Notes: generated from the letters alone by a model not told the origin. A stretch of 64,000 nucleotides of DNA from Desulfolutivibrio sulfoxidireducens (GCF_013376475.1 NZ_CP045508.1:2167501-2231500); one strand, 5' to 3'; numbered from the stretch's first letter, positions 1 through 8,173 are shown. Program-made: numbers and translations.

Positions 1-206
1 ACCTTGCGCAGGACGTCCATGCCGTCGATGCCGGGCATGCGCAGATCCAGGACCATGACGTCGGGGGCTTCGGTCTTTACGGCCTCCAGGGCCTGTTCGC
101 CGTTGAACACCACCTTGGAGGGCACATCGCGCATTTTCATGCGCTCGGCCAGGGTGTTGACGAAGTTTTCCTCGTCGTCCACCAAAAGCAGCTTGATCTT
201 TTTCAT
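1..206 (-). CDS. Response regulator receiver (3' end outside window)
   Basis: The N-terminal part of a CheY-like receiver domain. It begins MKKIKLLLVDDEENFV, giving the acidic pocket (VDDEE), and has VLDLRMPG around the phosphoacceptor Asp. The reading frame runs off the left edge, so total length and any output domain are unknown. The ATG at 204-206 is preceded by GGAGAT on the minus strand. It is the last visible gene of a minus-strand signalling series, 168 bp after the DHp-type kinase fragment. It is probably phosphorylated by the membrane kinase of the same operon; that is inference from position. Confidence 0.85.
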   Translation of the reverse strand, partial: MKKIKLLLVDDEENFVNTLAERMKMRDVPSKVVFNGEQALEAVKTEAPDVMVLDLRMPGIDGMDVLRK

Positions 207-374
207 CGAGATCTCCTTGTCGTGTTTCGGCCCCTCCTGGAGGGGAAGTATCGGGTCCGGCGCCGCACGGCCAAACCGGACCGTTTCGTTTTTTTCATGA
301 CGCCGCCCTTCCGGCGACCACCGCCCTATCGAGACGCCGGCGCGGTCTTCACCGTTCCGGACGAACCCTTCGTC

Positions 375-1085
375 TCACCGCGATCCGGCCTCCGCGGACG
401 GACAGGGAGAAAAGACCAGCCCAACCCCGTCCTTTCGAACTTCGAGGCGAGGGCTCCCCGCCTTCTCGTCAAAAGCCCCCCCGGGAGGCAGGGCAATGGC
501 CGGAGAACCCGCGCCGCCCTCGGGAAGAAAAAAATCCACCACAGGATCGTTGCCGCGAAATCCGACCCAAACGCGCACCGTGCACCCGGACAGGGCGCCG
601 ACAAAGGCCCGGGCCACACCGTAAAGGCTCATGAGGGCCGTCATGGGGGGACAGTCGGCCATGACCGGTCCGGCCGTTTCGGGAGTTTCCAGGACGAACT
701 CGATACGCCGTTTGCGGGCGATGCGCCGAATAAGAGAAAACAAAAGCCCGGACAAGCGGGTCATGTCCGATCGGCCGCCTTGGTCGTCCGTGACATGGGC
801 CAGCCGGTTGAGCCCCTCGCTTAAGCCCGTCCCCCGCTCCACCTGCTCGTTGATGGCCCCAATCAGGGTCCTGAACTTGTCATGGTACTGAAATCCCTTG
901 CGAAAGCCCAAGGATTTCATGGTTTCCCGGCGACTTAGGTCCAGAAAATCACCCATGAGGCCCGCGGACTGCTGGATGATAGCCAGGACGTTTTGCATCT
1001 CGTGGGTGATGGAGGCGGTCACCTCCCCCATGAAGACAGCCTCGCGCATGACCCCACCCCCTTGTCCCCCGGACGCGTCGCTCAC
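375..1085 (-). CDS. Histidine-kinase-like DHp protein without a recognisable ATPase domain
   Basis: 236 aa. An H-box-like motif, ITHEMQN, lies near residue 27 and is followed by a helical stretch typical of a DHp dimerisation domain. The C-terminal half shows no clear N, G1 or G2 box of HATPase_c, so autokinase activity is doubtful. It starts with GTG and overlaps the stop of the upstream receiver gene (GTGA), so the two are probably translationally coupled. Known parallels are DHp-only phosphotransfer or phosphatase proteins. A role as phosphotransfer partner of the receivers on both sides is inference. Alternatively it is a degraded kinase. Confidence 0.65.
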   Translation of the reverse strand: MSDASGGQGGGVMREAVFMGEVTASITHEMQNVLAIIQQSAGLMGDFLDLSRRETMKSLGFRKGFQYHDKFRTLIGAINEQVERGTGLSEGLNRLAHVTDDQGGRSDMTRLSGLLFSLIRRIARKRRIEFVLETPETAGPVMADCPPMTALMSLYGVARAFVGALSGCTVRVWVGFRGNDPVVDFFLPEGGAGSPAIALPPGGAFDEKAGSPRLEVRKDGVGLVFSPCPSAEAGSR

Positions 1086-1459
1086 CTCTTGGCCCCCACG
1101 GCCTCGGCCATCTTTTCGATGAGCACGTCGATATCCAGGGGCTTTATCATGTAGTCGAAGGCCCCAAGCTTCATGCCCTCGATGCCGTTTTTGGTGGTGC
1201 CGTGCCCGGTCAAAAGGATCACCTTGACGTTGGGGTACCCGGCCTTTATGCCGCGCAGGACGTCAAACCCCTTCATGCCTGGCAGCATCACGTCCAAAAC
1301 CACCACATGGGGGGGGGATTCGGTCACGGCCCGCAAGGCGCCTTCGCCGTCGAAAACCACCCGGGAGGAGATGCCCCGAAGCGAAAGGCGCTCCGAAAGG
1401 GTGGTCACGAACTCGTGCTCGTCGTCCACCAAAAGCACGTTCCAATCTTTTTTTTCCAT
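1082..1459 (-). CDS. Single-domain response regulator
   Basis: 125 aa CheY-like receiver with no output domain. The acidic pair (LLVDDEHEF), the phosphoacceptor region VVVLDVMLPGMKGF, the Thr switch (LLTGHGTT) and the conserved Lys (YMIKPLD) are all present. The frame continues further upstream, but that extension is antisense-like sequence inside the kinase gene. The ATG at 1459 overlaps the kinase stop as TGATG and is the expected start. Its position between a full kinase and a DHp-only protein suggests a phosphorelay intermediate or a regulator acting by protein contact. Confidence 0.9.
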   Translation of the reverse strand: MEKKDWNVLLVDDEHEFVTTLSERLSLRGISSRVVFDGEGALRAVTESPPHVVVLDVMLPGMKGFDVLRGIKAGYPNVKVILLTGHGTTKNGIEGMKLGAFDYMIKPLDIDVLIEKMAEAVGAKR

Positions 1460-3180
1460 CAGCTTGCCGCTTCCTTCCTGGCCGATTTCGGCAGATACAC
1501 AGTGAAAAGGGTTCCCTCGCCGAGCTTGCTCGATACCGCGACATCGCCGCCAAGCTTTTTGACGATGCCGTAGGTGATGGACAATCCAAGACCGGTCCCC
1601 GTTCCCTTTTTTGTGGTGAAGAAGGGTTCGAAGACGTGTTGCAGGGTATCCTGGGACATGCCGCAGCCGTTGTCCAGAAAGCTGATGGCCAGACACCCCT
1701 TTCCGTCGTCGAAGGTCTTGAGTTCGATCCTCCCGCCGTCTGGAACGGCGGCCAGGGCATTGTTCAAGATGTTCAAAAAGACCTGCTGCAGTTGTCCCCG
1801 GTCGGAATGGATGCGTGGCAGGGACTCGTCCATCTCCCGCTCGATGACCACGCCCCGGTGCGAAGCCTCCTGATCGAGAAAGCTCAAGGTCTCGGAGAGC
1901 ACCTCGTTGATGTCCAATTCCTCGAAGCTCACGTCCATGCGCCTGGCGAATCCCAGCATGCGGTGGGTGATGTCCCGGCAGCGGCGGATGCTTTTGAGGA
2001 TGGAGTCGGCCAGGGCGATGAACTTCTCGCGGTCCGGGAAATCAGGCCGAAGTCCCAAAAGGTCCTTCATGAGCCCGGCCTTTTCGTTCATGGCCGCCAG
2101 GGGATTGTTTATCTCGTGGGCCACGCCCGCGGCCAACCGGCCGATGGAGGACAGCTTCTGGGCGTGCTCCACCTCCCTGAAGGCCAGCTCCCGGCGTTCC
2201 TCGCTGCCGCGCATGCGCCTGATCAAGAGGTCGGTCATCTTGTAGACCACAAAGAAAATAGCCGAGACGCCAAGAACGAACACAAACAAAAGATCGCCCT
2301 TGACCATATACCAGGTCTTGAGCACCGATCCCCGGGGTTTGACGGCCATGAGCACGAAATCCGAATCCGGGAAATAGGAATAGGCTAGGTAGATGTCCCG
2401 GCCCTGGGGGTCCACGGTCTCCACGAGCTTGGCCTCGAAGCTTTGCGGAGGCATGGCCATGGGGAAGCGTTCCAGAACCTTGCCGTACAGATTGGAATTG
2501 GTCTGGAGAATGCCCTCCTTGTTCAGAAGAAAGGCGTCGCTGTCCGGTTCCAGACTCATGGCCGCGATGAGCCGGTCGAAACGGTTGGTGTCGATGGTGG
2601 CCCGGACCACCCAATTCTTTCCCTGCTCGTCCATGTGCCGTACGGCGATGACCATGTGCGGAAAATGCCGGTAGCCCAGGAATACGTCGCTGATATACGC
2701 CCCCCGGACCATGACCTGACTGAACCAGCCCTGCTCGGCATAGTTTTTCCCAGCCAGGGCGTAGGGTCCGGCGTAGCTCACCTGGACCCCGTTTTCGTCG
2801 ATGAGGCTTAAGTCCACGAAGCCGTCGAAGACATGGGTCATGACATTGAAGATGTGCTTCAGGCTCTTTTCCTTGGAAAGCTCCTCAAAGGGATAGGCCG
2901 AGGCGATGAAGCTGACGGTGGAGGTGCGCTCGGCCAAAAAAAGCTCGAAGGAATTCTTGGTCTTGGAAAGCAAAACCCGCAGGGGATTCTGGATCTCCCG
3001 GCTGAGCGCGGCGCGGTATTCATAGTAGTTGATGGCGGCCATGAGCAAAAGCGGCACCACGGCGACCACGGCCATCAGTCCCACGATCTTGCGCCGCAGG
3101 CTCTTGTACCGCTCCGGGGACAGGATGTCCTCACTGCCGTGGAGATCCTTGAAGGAATGGCGGAAGATGGTCCTAAACAT
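1459..3180 (-). CDS. Membrane sensor histidine kinase with periplasmic Cache-type domain
   Basis: 573 aa. A membrane segment near residues 33-53 (LMAVVAVVPLLLMAA) is followed by about 240 periplasmic residues resembling a double Cache sensor, then a second segment (LLFVFVLGVSAIFFVV). The cytoplasmic part has an H-box (LAAGVAHEINNPLAAM, His about 355), an N-box (FLNILNNALAAV), and G boxes (DNGCGMS, GTGLGLS). The chosen ATG begins MFRTIFRHSFKD and overlaps the upstream NifX-like gene by 8 bp. The ligand cannot be read from sequence. The cognate receivers are probably the two in the same operon. Confidence 0.92.
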   Translation of the reverse strand: MFRTIFRHSFKDLHGSEDILSPERYKSLRRKIVGLMAVVAVVPLLLMAAINYYEYRAALSREIQNPLRVLLSKTKNSFELFLAERTSTVSFIASAYPFEELSKEKSLKHIFNVMTHVFDGFVDLSLIDENGVQVSYAGPYALAGKNYAEQGWFSQVMVRGAYISDVFLGYRHFPHMVIAVRHMDEQGKNWVVRATIDTNRFDRLIAAMSLEPDSDAFLLNKEGILQTNSNLYGKVLERFPMAMPPQSFEAKLVETVDPQGRDIYLAYSYFPDSDFVLMAVKPRGSVLKTWYMVKGDLLFVFVLGVSAIFFVVYKMTDLLIRRMRGSEERRELAFREVEHAQKLSSIGRLAAGVAHEINNPLAAMNEKAGLMKDLLGLRPDFPDREKFIALADSILKSIRRCRDITHRMLGFARRMDVSFEELDINEVLSETLSFLDQEASHRGVVIEREMDESLPRIHSDRGQLQQVFLNILNNALAAVPDGGRIELKTFDDGKGCLAISFLDNGCGMSQDTLQHVFEPFFTTKKGTGTGLGLSITYGIVKKLGGDVAVSSKLGEGTLFTVYLPKSARKEAAS

Positions 3181-3529
3181 GGCTGTCCCGATCGCCGAAG
3201 AGCATGTCCCCGGATTTGAGTCTTCCAGCCAGAAACCTGGCCAGGGCGGCCCGCACTGTGCCGGCCACGGCGTCCAGGACGTCCACCCGCTTCCAGCGCA
3301 GGTAGTGGTAGTACTCCTCTTCGATGCCCCCGCAAATGACCGTGTCGATCTCCCGGGAGAGCACCAGATCGCACAAGTCGTCGGCCGAGGCATGGGGCAG
3401 AACCAGGCTTTGTCGCTCCCCGGGCGTCCCGTCCTCGGACACGGTCACGATCAGCGCCTCGCCCGCCAGATCGAACCTGGGGGCCACCTCGTCCCTATAC
3501 ATGGGAATCAGGATTTTTTTTGTGCGCAT
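3173..3529 (-). CDS. NifX/NifB-like (dinitrogenase Fe-Mo cofactor type) protein
   Basis: 118 aa. The pattern is that of the NifX/MTH1175 family: an N-terminal strand (KKILIPMYRDEVAPRFDLAG), a central region, then a motif like DTVICGGIEEEYYHYL. In nitrogen fixers the fold carries FeMo-cofactor precursors; in sulfate reducers relatives such as orange protein bind Mo-Cu-S clusters. Here it lies between a degenerate sigma-54-type AAA+ protein and a histidine kinase, which suggests a sensory or metal-binding accessory role rather than nitrogenase assembly. The sequence does not show what it binds. Confidence 0.75.
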   Translation of the reverse strand: MRTKKILIPMYRDEVAPRFDLAGEALIVTVSEDGTPGERQSLVLPHASADDLCDLVLSREIDTVICGGIEEEYYHYLRWKRVDVLDAVAGTVRAALARFLAGRLKSGDMLFGDRDSHV

Positions 3530-3564
3530 GGTTTGTCTTTGCCCAGGGCCTGTCCCGGCATCGG

Positions 3565-4818
3565 TCAGGGACGTTTTTTTGTCCGGCCATCCGCGCGGAC
3601 GCCGGGCCGGTGTTCCGAGACGGTCCAGGCCGTATCCGTGGCGGCCAGGATATGCGCCGGCAGATGCGCCGGCAGGATCATGTCCTTTTGGCAGATCATG
3701 GCCGCGTATTCCACGATATTTCGCAACTCACGCACGTTGCCGGGATAGGAATGGGCGCACAGAAGCCGCATGGCCCGGGGGGAAAAGCCCTTGATGTCCT
3801 TTTTGAACCGCGAGGCGAACCGGGTCAGGAAGTGGGCCAAAAGGAACTCCACGTCCTCCCCCCGCTCCCGAAGCGGGGGCAGATGCACCCGCACGGCGCT
3901 GAGGCGATGGAACAGGTCCTCGCGCAACGCCCCCGCGCGCACCAGTTCCTCCGGGTCTTTGTGGGTAGCCGCGATGATCCGGACGCTTATGCGCAGGCTT
4001 TTATCCGAACCGGTCGGCATCACGGTCTGGTCGTCGAGGACGCGCACCAGCCCGGCCTGGTGGGCCACGGGCAGGTCGGCGATCTCCGAGAGGTAGAGGG
4101 TGCCCCCGTTGGCCCGCTGAAAACAGCCGGGCAGGGACTCGCCGCCCTCGGCCACCCGGCCGTAGAGTTCGGCCTCCAGGAGATGTTCGGACATGGGCCC
4201 CAGGTTGACCCGTACGAAGGGACCGCGCGAACGCGGCGAGGCCTTGTGGATGACCTGGGCCGCCAAGTCCTTGCCGGTTCCGGTTTCGCCGGTGACCAAA
4301 ACGGACGCCTCGGACTGGGCGATAGCCGGAAGCACCCTTTTGACCCGCTCCATGGCCTCGCCCCGGCTGACCAGTTGGCCGGTCCCCGATGCGTCGCCGA
4401 GCCGCTGTTCCATGTCCCGAAGGGGGGTTAGGTCCTCGTAGGCCTCGAGATACAGGGCCACCCGGCCCTCCCCATCCTTGACCGCGACCGGGGTGACGCG
4501 CACCGGAAGCCTGTGCCGGCGACGGTCGATGATGTCGGACTCCACGCCCTTTGGCGGCCCGTCCGAGGGCAGGGATTCGCCCCCAGTTCCCGCCGCGCGG
4601 GCCGCCGACACGTGCAGTCCGCAACGCACCACGTGGCGGCCCGGAACCCCAGCCGCCTCGTGGCTGGAAAACCCGGTGAGGGCCTCAAGGGACTTGTTCA
4701 TGAACAGGATGCGGCCGTCGAGATCCAGGGCGGCCACGCCCAGGGGCAGGCCGTCAAGAACCTCCGCCAGTCGGGCGAGGTCCGGCGCGAGGGTGCGGGC
4801 TTTTGTCCTGGTGCGCAC
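3565..4818 (-). CDS. Degenerate sigma-54-type AAA+ regulator with PAS domain, no HTH
   Basis: 417 aa from GTG at 4818 (SD GGAG 6 bp upstream); an in-frame GTG at 4830 is the alternative. A PAS domain (LGVAALDLDGRILFMNKSLE) is followed by an AAA+ core with Walker A GETGTGKD. The GAFTGA loop that contacts sigma-54 is replaced by a shorter, unrelated stretch (YGRVAEGGESLPGCF). The Walker B Asp is Ser (LYLSEIADLP). The C-terminus ends soon after the sensor II region (YPGNVREL) with no Fis-type HTH. By family knowledge such a protein should not activate sigma-54 holoenzyme. It heads the operon running to position 1. Confidence 0.82.
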   Translation of the reverse strand: MRTRTKARTLAPDLARLAEVLDGLPLGVAALDLDGRILFMNKSLEALTGFSSHEAAGVPGRHVVRCGLHVSAARAAGTGGESLPSDGPPKGVESDIIDRRRHRLPVRVTPVAVKDGEGRVALYLEAYEDLTPLRDMEQRLGDASGTGQLVSRGEAMERVKRVLPAIAQSEASVLVTGETGTGKDLAAQVIHKASPRSRGPFVRVNLGPMSEHLLEAELYGRVAEGGESLPGCFQRANGGTLYLSEIADLPVAHQAGLVRVLDDQTVMPTGSDKSLRISVRIIAATHKDPEELVRAGALREDLFHRLSAVRVHLPPLRERGEDVEFLLAHFLTRFASRFKKDIKGFSPRAMRLLCAHSYPGNVRELRNIVEYAAMICQKDMILPAHLPAHILAATDTAWTVSEHRPGVRADGRTKKRP

Positions 4819-4924
4819 GGATGTCTCCACGTTATGGCCCTGCCCGTTCGTTTTCCGGTCAGACGAGTAAGACGTTCACCACATGACAGGGACTGGCATT
4901 ACACTGCGTATCATCACAAATGTG

Positions 4925-4955
4925 TCTTCAAAAAAGACAGCTCATGTCTTTTTTG
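4925..4955. terminator. AT-rich inverted repeat, possible terminator
   Basis: A perfect 13-bp inverted repeat (TTCAAAAAAGACA and its complement) around a 5-nt loop, 10 bp after the stop of the small membrane gene at 4965. Its position suits a terminator for the exporter operon. There is no GC-rich stem followed by a clean T run, so an operator in front of the AAA+ gene is also possible. Confidence 0.45.
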
Positions 4956-4964
4956 AACACGCGG

Positions 4965-5387
4965 CTAATGCCCGCCGCCGCCCACGATGCCCGAGGCCGC
5001 AAAGGCCAGCACCAGGATCTCGGCTGCGGAGATCACGGCGAAAAGCATGTCCTTCTTCTTCAGATAAGCCAATACAAGCGGAATATAGCACACCAGGGTC
5101 AGACCCGCCAGCAAGGCGATGCCCAGAAAGTTGAGGAAGTCGCCCTTGCCCAGAAGCCCGGCCCAGCCCCAACCCACCGGCACATGGCCGATAGTGAGGT
5201 ATTCGTGCACCGGTTTGGACCACAGTTCAAGGATGGTGGCCATGGGCACCTGGGGATCGAGGATGCCGAAAACGTAGATCAGGTAAATCACCGTCATAAG
5301 GGCCAATCCGCCCCAGCAGCCGTAAAAAAGCATGGTGGCGTAAAGGACCTGTTCCTTTGGGGTCTTGTCGTATTTCGAGGACGTCAT
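4965..5387 (-). CDS. Small membrane protein paired with TauE/SafE exporter
   Basis: 140 aa with about three hydrophobic segments: residues 15-40 (MLFYGCWGGLALMTVIYLIY), 85-110 (FLNFLGIALLAGLTLVCYIP) and 115-135 (MLFAVISAAEILVLAFAASG). I do not recognise a named family; DUF1634-type proteins that accompany TauE/SafE are a possible match. The ATG at 5387 has AGGAG 7 bp upstream. It lies 75 bp after the exporter gene in the same direction, so a common transcript and a shared role in export of a sulfur-containing anion or organosulfonate are inferred. Confidence 0.75.
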   Translation of the reverse strand: MTSSKYDKTPKEQVLYATMLFYGCWGGLALMTVIYLIYVFGILDPQVPMATILELWSKPVHEYLTIGHVPVGWGWAGLLGKGDFLNFLGIALLAGLTLVCYIPLVLAYLKKKDMLFAVISAAEILVLAFAASGIVGGGGH

Positions 5388-5462
5388 GGAATGCTCCTGT
5401 GCTCTTTTCGCGTTGTTGCCGAAAATACTGGTGCCCCGCGCCGCGCGGACAAAAGGATCACG

Positions 5463-6446
5463 CTAGATGCCAAGTCCCTTGAGCAGGGCCTTGCCGCCGG
5501 AAAAAAGCAGCACGCCGATGACCATGTAGCGGATGAACTTGGGCTTGGCCACGGCCAGAAGGCGTACGCCCACAAAGGAGCCGAGCATAAGCCCGATGAT
5601 GGACGGGATGGCCATAAGCGGGATGACGCAGCCCTGGTTCAGGTAGACCCAGGCCGCCGAGGTGTCGGTGATGGACAGCAGAAACTTGCTGGTGCCCACG
5701 GCGATTTTAAGCGGCGCGCCCATGAGCAGGTTGAGCACCGGCACGTTGGCCCAGCCCGCGCCCAGGCCGAACATGCCGGCCATGATCCCGATGATGATGA
5801 AAAGCAGAAGTCCGGTCAGGGTGCGATGGGTCTTCCAGGAGATCTCCTCGCCGCTGGATGGCTCCGTGTAGACCCCGTTCATGCCCAGGGCCAAGCCAAT
5901 GGCGTCCTGCTTCTCCACATGGGGCCGGACCACATTCTTCGAGGTCAGAAGCAGGATGGCGATGAACATGATGGTGCCGCCCAGGCAGAGCTGGACGACG
6001 TTGGTGGGCAGGGCCAGACCCATGATGGCGCCCACGATGGAACAGGCCGAGGCGATAAGGGCCACGGGCAGGGCCAGGCGCAGGCTGGCCAGGTTGCGGC
6101 GCAAGAGACCCGGGCCGGCGGCCAGGGCTCCGGCCAGGGCCACGAGCAGGCCCGTGCCGCGCACGAAGTCCAGGTGGAAGGGGAAAAACCCGCTGACCAG
6201 GGGAACGAACAGCACACCGCCGCCCACTCCGGCCAAAACGGCTATGATCCCGAGGATAAAGCAGAATCCCAACAAGATAATGGGCCACATCCACCACACC
6301 ACGCTGCTGCCTTCCCCGGTCATGGGATCAACGGCGGCAGCGCCCTCGGCGGCCATCACGGTATCGGCGCCGGCCCAGAACAGACCCGCAACGAGAAGGC
6401 AGGCCGCCGCGACCAGAATCATCGCCCGCATCGGTTTCGCTCTCAT
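5463..6446 (-). CDS. TauE/SafE family anion exporter
   Basis: 327 aa from the ATG at 6446, which starts a good hydrophobic leader (MILVAAACLLVAGLFWAG). A longer GTG start at 6497 would add unlikely sequence. The glycine-rich repeats of the family occur in both halves: LGIIAVLAGVGGGVLFVPL, and later GIMAGMFGLGAGWANVP. About eight further membrane segments follow the leader. Family members export sulfite, sulfoacetate or similar organosulfur anions. The substrate here is unknown. Upstream lie a -24/-12-like promoter and palindromes shared with the divergent activator gene. Confidence 0.9.
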   Translation of the reverse strand: MRAKPMRAMILVAAACLLVAGLFWAGADTVMAAEGAAAVDPMTGEGSSVVWWMWPIILLGFCFILGIIAVLAGVGGGVLFVPLVSGFFPFHLDFVRGTGLLVALAGALAAGPGLLRRNLASLRLALPVALIASACSIVGAIMGLALPTNVVQLCLGGTIMFIAILLLTSKNVVRPHVEKQDAIGLALGMNGVYTEPSSGEEISWKTHRTLTGLLLFIIIGIMAGMFGLGAGWANVPVLNLLMGAPLKIAVGTSKFLLSITDTSAAWVYLNQGCVIPLMAIPSIIGLMLGSFVGVRLLAVAKPKFIRYMVIGVLLFSGGKALLKGLGI

Positions 6447-6584
6447 GTCCTTGCGTTCTCCCTTTTCACATGAAGTGTTCGTTGGTCCGCCCGCCACGGC
6501 CGTGGCCTTGTGGACGCATCAGCCCGGATCCGCCCGGCGGCCGCCTCAAATACGCTCTGGCCGTCGCACGGCAGCCCCTTGATC

Positions 6585-6600
6585 ATCAAGAACCGTACCA
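6585..6600 (-). promoter_or_regulatory. Candidate sigma-54 promoter for the TauE/SafE operon
   Basis: On the minus strand the site reads TGGTACGGTTCTTGAT, against the consensus TGGCACGNNNNTTGCW. The -24 GG is conserved with correct spacing, and the -12 element is TTGA instead of TTGC. It lies about 140 bp before the exporter ATG. A sigma-54 activator gene is divergently transcribed and palindromes lie 70-160 bp upstream, the usual arrangement. No start-site data are available. Confidence 0.5.
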
Positions 6601-6671
6601 AGTGAAAAAACGCACAAACACAGACTTGACGGACTTCAGGCCATGGCGTATCGGCAAGAACACGCCGCAAT

Positions 6672-6689
6672 GCGGCAATATTTTGCCGC
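6672..6689. promoter_or_regulatory. Palindrome 1, candidate activator binding site
   Basis: GCGGCAA-TATT-TTGCCGC, a perfect 7-bp inverted repeat with a 4-bp spacer. It overlaps a second palindrome, GCCGCAATGCGGC, at 6664-6676. The same core, CGGCAA-N4-TTGCCG, occurs twice more within 190 bp. It is the likely upstream activating site for the neighbouring PspF-like protein (inference). Confidence 0.6.
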
Positions 6690-6746
6690 TTTTTTGGGCG
6701 CCGCACCCATGGCCTCGGACGACAAAAGACGTTGAATACTCTGCAT

Positions 6747-6762
6747 CGGCAACATTTTGCCG
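6747..6762. promoter_or_regulatory. Palindrome 2, candidate activator binding site
   Basis: CGGCAA-CATT-TTGCCG, the same core and spacing as the site at 6672. The two centres are about 74 bp apart, roughly seven helical turns, so proteins bound at both could face the same side of the DNA. Confidence 0.58.
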
Positions 6763-6817
6763 TCAACGTGGGTTTCCCGGCCAATCACCCCGCCCCTTCC
6801 GGGGAGGAGATCGCGTC

Positions 6818-7843
6818 ATGAGCAGGGCTTCCACCCGTACCGGCAATTTTTTGCCGGCGACCGACGATGATGTCTTGAATCTCGTCCCCGAGGGACCGGC
6901 ATTTCTCTTCCGCTCCCCGGCCATGCGCGCCCTGTGCCGCGTGGCCGCGCAGGTGGCCGGATCCGACGCGCCTATCCTGGTCTACGGCGAGTCCGGCACG
7001 GGCAAGGAGTTGTTCTCCCGACTGATCCACAACCTGAGCAACCGCCGGGAAAAACCCTTTGTCCCGGTCAACTGCGGCGTGCTCCGGGGGGAACTTTTCG
7101 CGGACAAGTTCTTCGGTCATGAGGCCGGGGCCTATACCGGGGCCAACCGACGCCAGAAGGGAAGCTTCGAGGCGGCCGAGGACGGCACGCTTTTTCTGGA
7201 CGAGGTGGGCGAGATACCCCAGACCAACCAGGTGGATTTCCTGCGCGTCCTCGAACAGCGCACCTTCAAACGCCTGGGGGGGGAGAAGGACCTGCCCTTT
7301 TCGGCCCGCATCGTGGCCGCCACCAACCGCAGCCTGCCCGAAATGGTCCAGACGGGCCTTTTTCGGGCCGATCTCTACTACCGATTAAACGTCGTGCCCA
7401 TCGCCCTGCCACCGCTCCGGGATCGCCGCGAGGACATCCTGCCCCTGGCCGAACACTTCCTGGAATATTTCCGCCATAGATACCACAAACACGGCCTCAG
7501 TCCACGTCCCTGCGCCCGCCGAGCCCTGGAGGAGCACCAGTGGCCGGGCAACGTGCGGGAACTCAAAAACCTCATGGAGCGGGTGGTGCTCCTGCATCCC
7601 GACGGGGACGACATCATGGCCAAGGACCTGCCCCTTGATATGCGGTGTGACCCGGGAAGCGGCGCGGAGCAAGGGGAACCGGAGTGTCTAAGCCTGGAGG
7701 CGGCCGTACGGGAGGCGGAGACGCGGGCCATGCGGCGGGCGCTGGCCGCGGCCGGGGGAAGCAAGACCCGGGCCGCGGAGTTGTTGGAAATCAGTCCGCG
7801 CACCTTCCGGCACAAGGTGTCGCGCCACGGGCTTCGGTTCTAG
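6818..7843 (+). CDS. PspF-like sigma-54-dependent activator
   Basis: 341 aa from the ATG at 6818 with the strong SD GGGGAGGAGA; the open frame to 6470 is promoter DNA. Only about 35 residues precede the AAA+ domain, so no receiver, PAS or GAF domain is present. Walker A is GESGTGKE, the sigma-54 contact loop is GAYTGA (an accepted variant of GAFTGA), and Walker B is LFLDEVGEIP. The C-terminus is a Fis-type HTH (GSKTRAAELLEISPRTFRHK). Without a sensor domain its activity is probably set by a partner protein or by expression. Its likely target is the divergent TauE/SafE operon. Confidence 0.92.
   Translation: MSRASTRTGNFLPATDDDVLNLVPEGPAFLFRSPAMRALCRVAAQVAGSDAPILVYGESGTGKELFSRLIHNLSNRREKPFVPVNCGVLRGELFADKFFGHEAGAYTGANRRQKGSFEAAEDGTLFLDEVGEIPQTNQVDFLRVLEQRTFKRLGGEKDLPFSARIVAATNRSLPEMVQTGLFRADLYYRLNVVPIALPPLRDRREDILPLAEHFLEYFRHRYHKHGLSPRPCARRALEEHQWPGNVRELKNLMERVVLLHPDGDDIMAKDLPLDMRCDPGSGAEQGEPECLSLEAAVREAETRAMRRALAAAGGSKTRAAELLEISPRTFRHKVSRHGLRF
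6840..6857. promoter_or_regulatory. Palindrome 3, inside the start of the activator gene
   Basis: CCGGCAA-TTTT-TTGCCGG, same core as the two upstream sites. It lies 22 bp inside the activator coding region, where bound protein could block its own transcription. The amino acids encoded here are poorly constrained, so the match is not explained by protein sequence. Confidence 0.5.
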
Positions 7844-7915
7844 CGTGACGAAATCTTTCCGCACCATCTTTTGCCGCGTCCGAGGGGCTTTTCCGTTTTA
7901 TCCGCTCTCGCGGCG

Positions 7916-8145
7916 GCCCCCTACCCCGCCTCCTCGACCTCCTTGGCCTTGCGCCCGAAAAGCCGCCCCAGCCACGATTGGAACCGGTCCAGGTGGATGG
8001 AGTAGGCCGGCGTGAAGGAAAGCGTCAAAAGCTGCGACACCACAAGCCCCCCACCACCGCCAGCCCCAGCGGACGCCGGGCCGCGGCCCCCATCCCGAGG
8101 GCGATGGGCAGCGTGCCCATCGACGCCGCCATGGTGGTCATTCTG
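7916..8145 (-). pseudogene. Remnant of the C-terminus of an RND pump gene
   Basis: About 225 bp closely match the 3' end of the intact RND gene (9470-9703). They encode the same ending (GGLVVSQLLTL, GRLFGRKAKE) with scattered substitutions. One C is missing from a run of seven near 8048, which shifts the frame. The match stops abruptly at about 8145, where AT-rich DNA begins. No start or upstream part exists here, so this is a partial duplicate or the end of a lost paralogue. Confidence 0.8.
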
Positions 8146-8173
8146 CTTATACGCATTATACACTTGCTCGCAT

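Noticed and set aside
4920-6473. Long plus-strand open frame opposite the exporter genes
   Set aside because: It is antisense to two well-supported membrane protein genes and is rich in His, Gln and Gly, as expected of a GC-rich shadow frame.
6470-6817. N-terminal extension of the PspF-like activator
   Set aside because: No family similarity; the region contains the palindromes and the exporter promoter, and a strong SD precedes the ATG at 6818.
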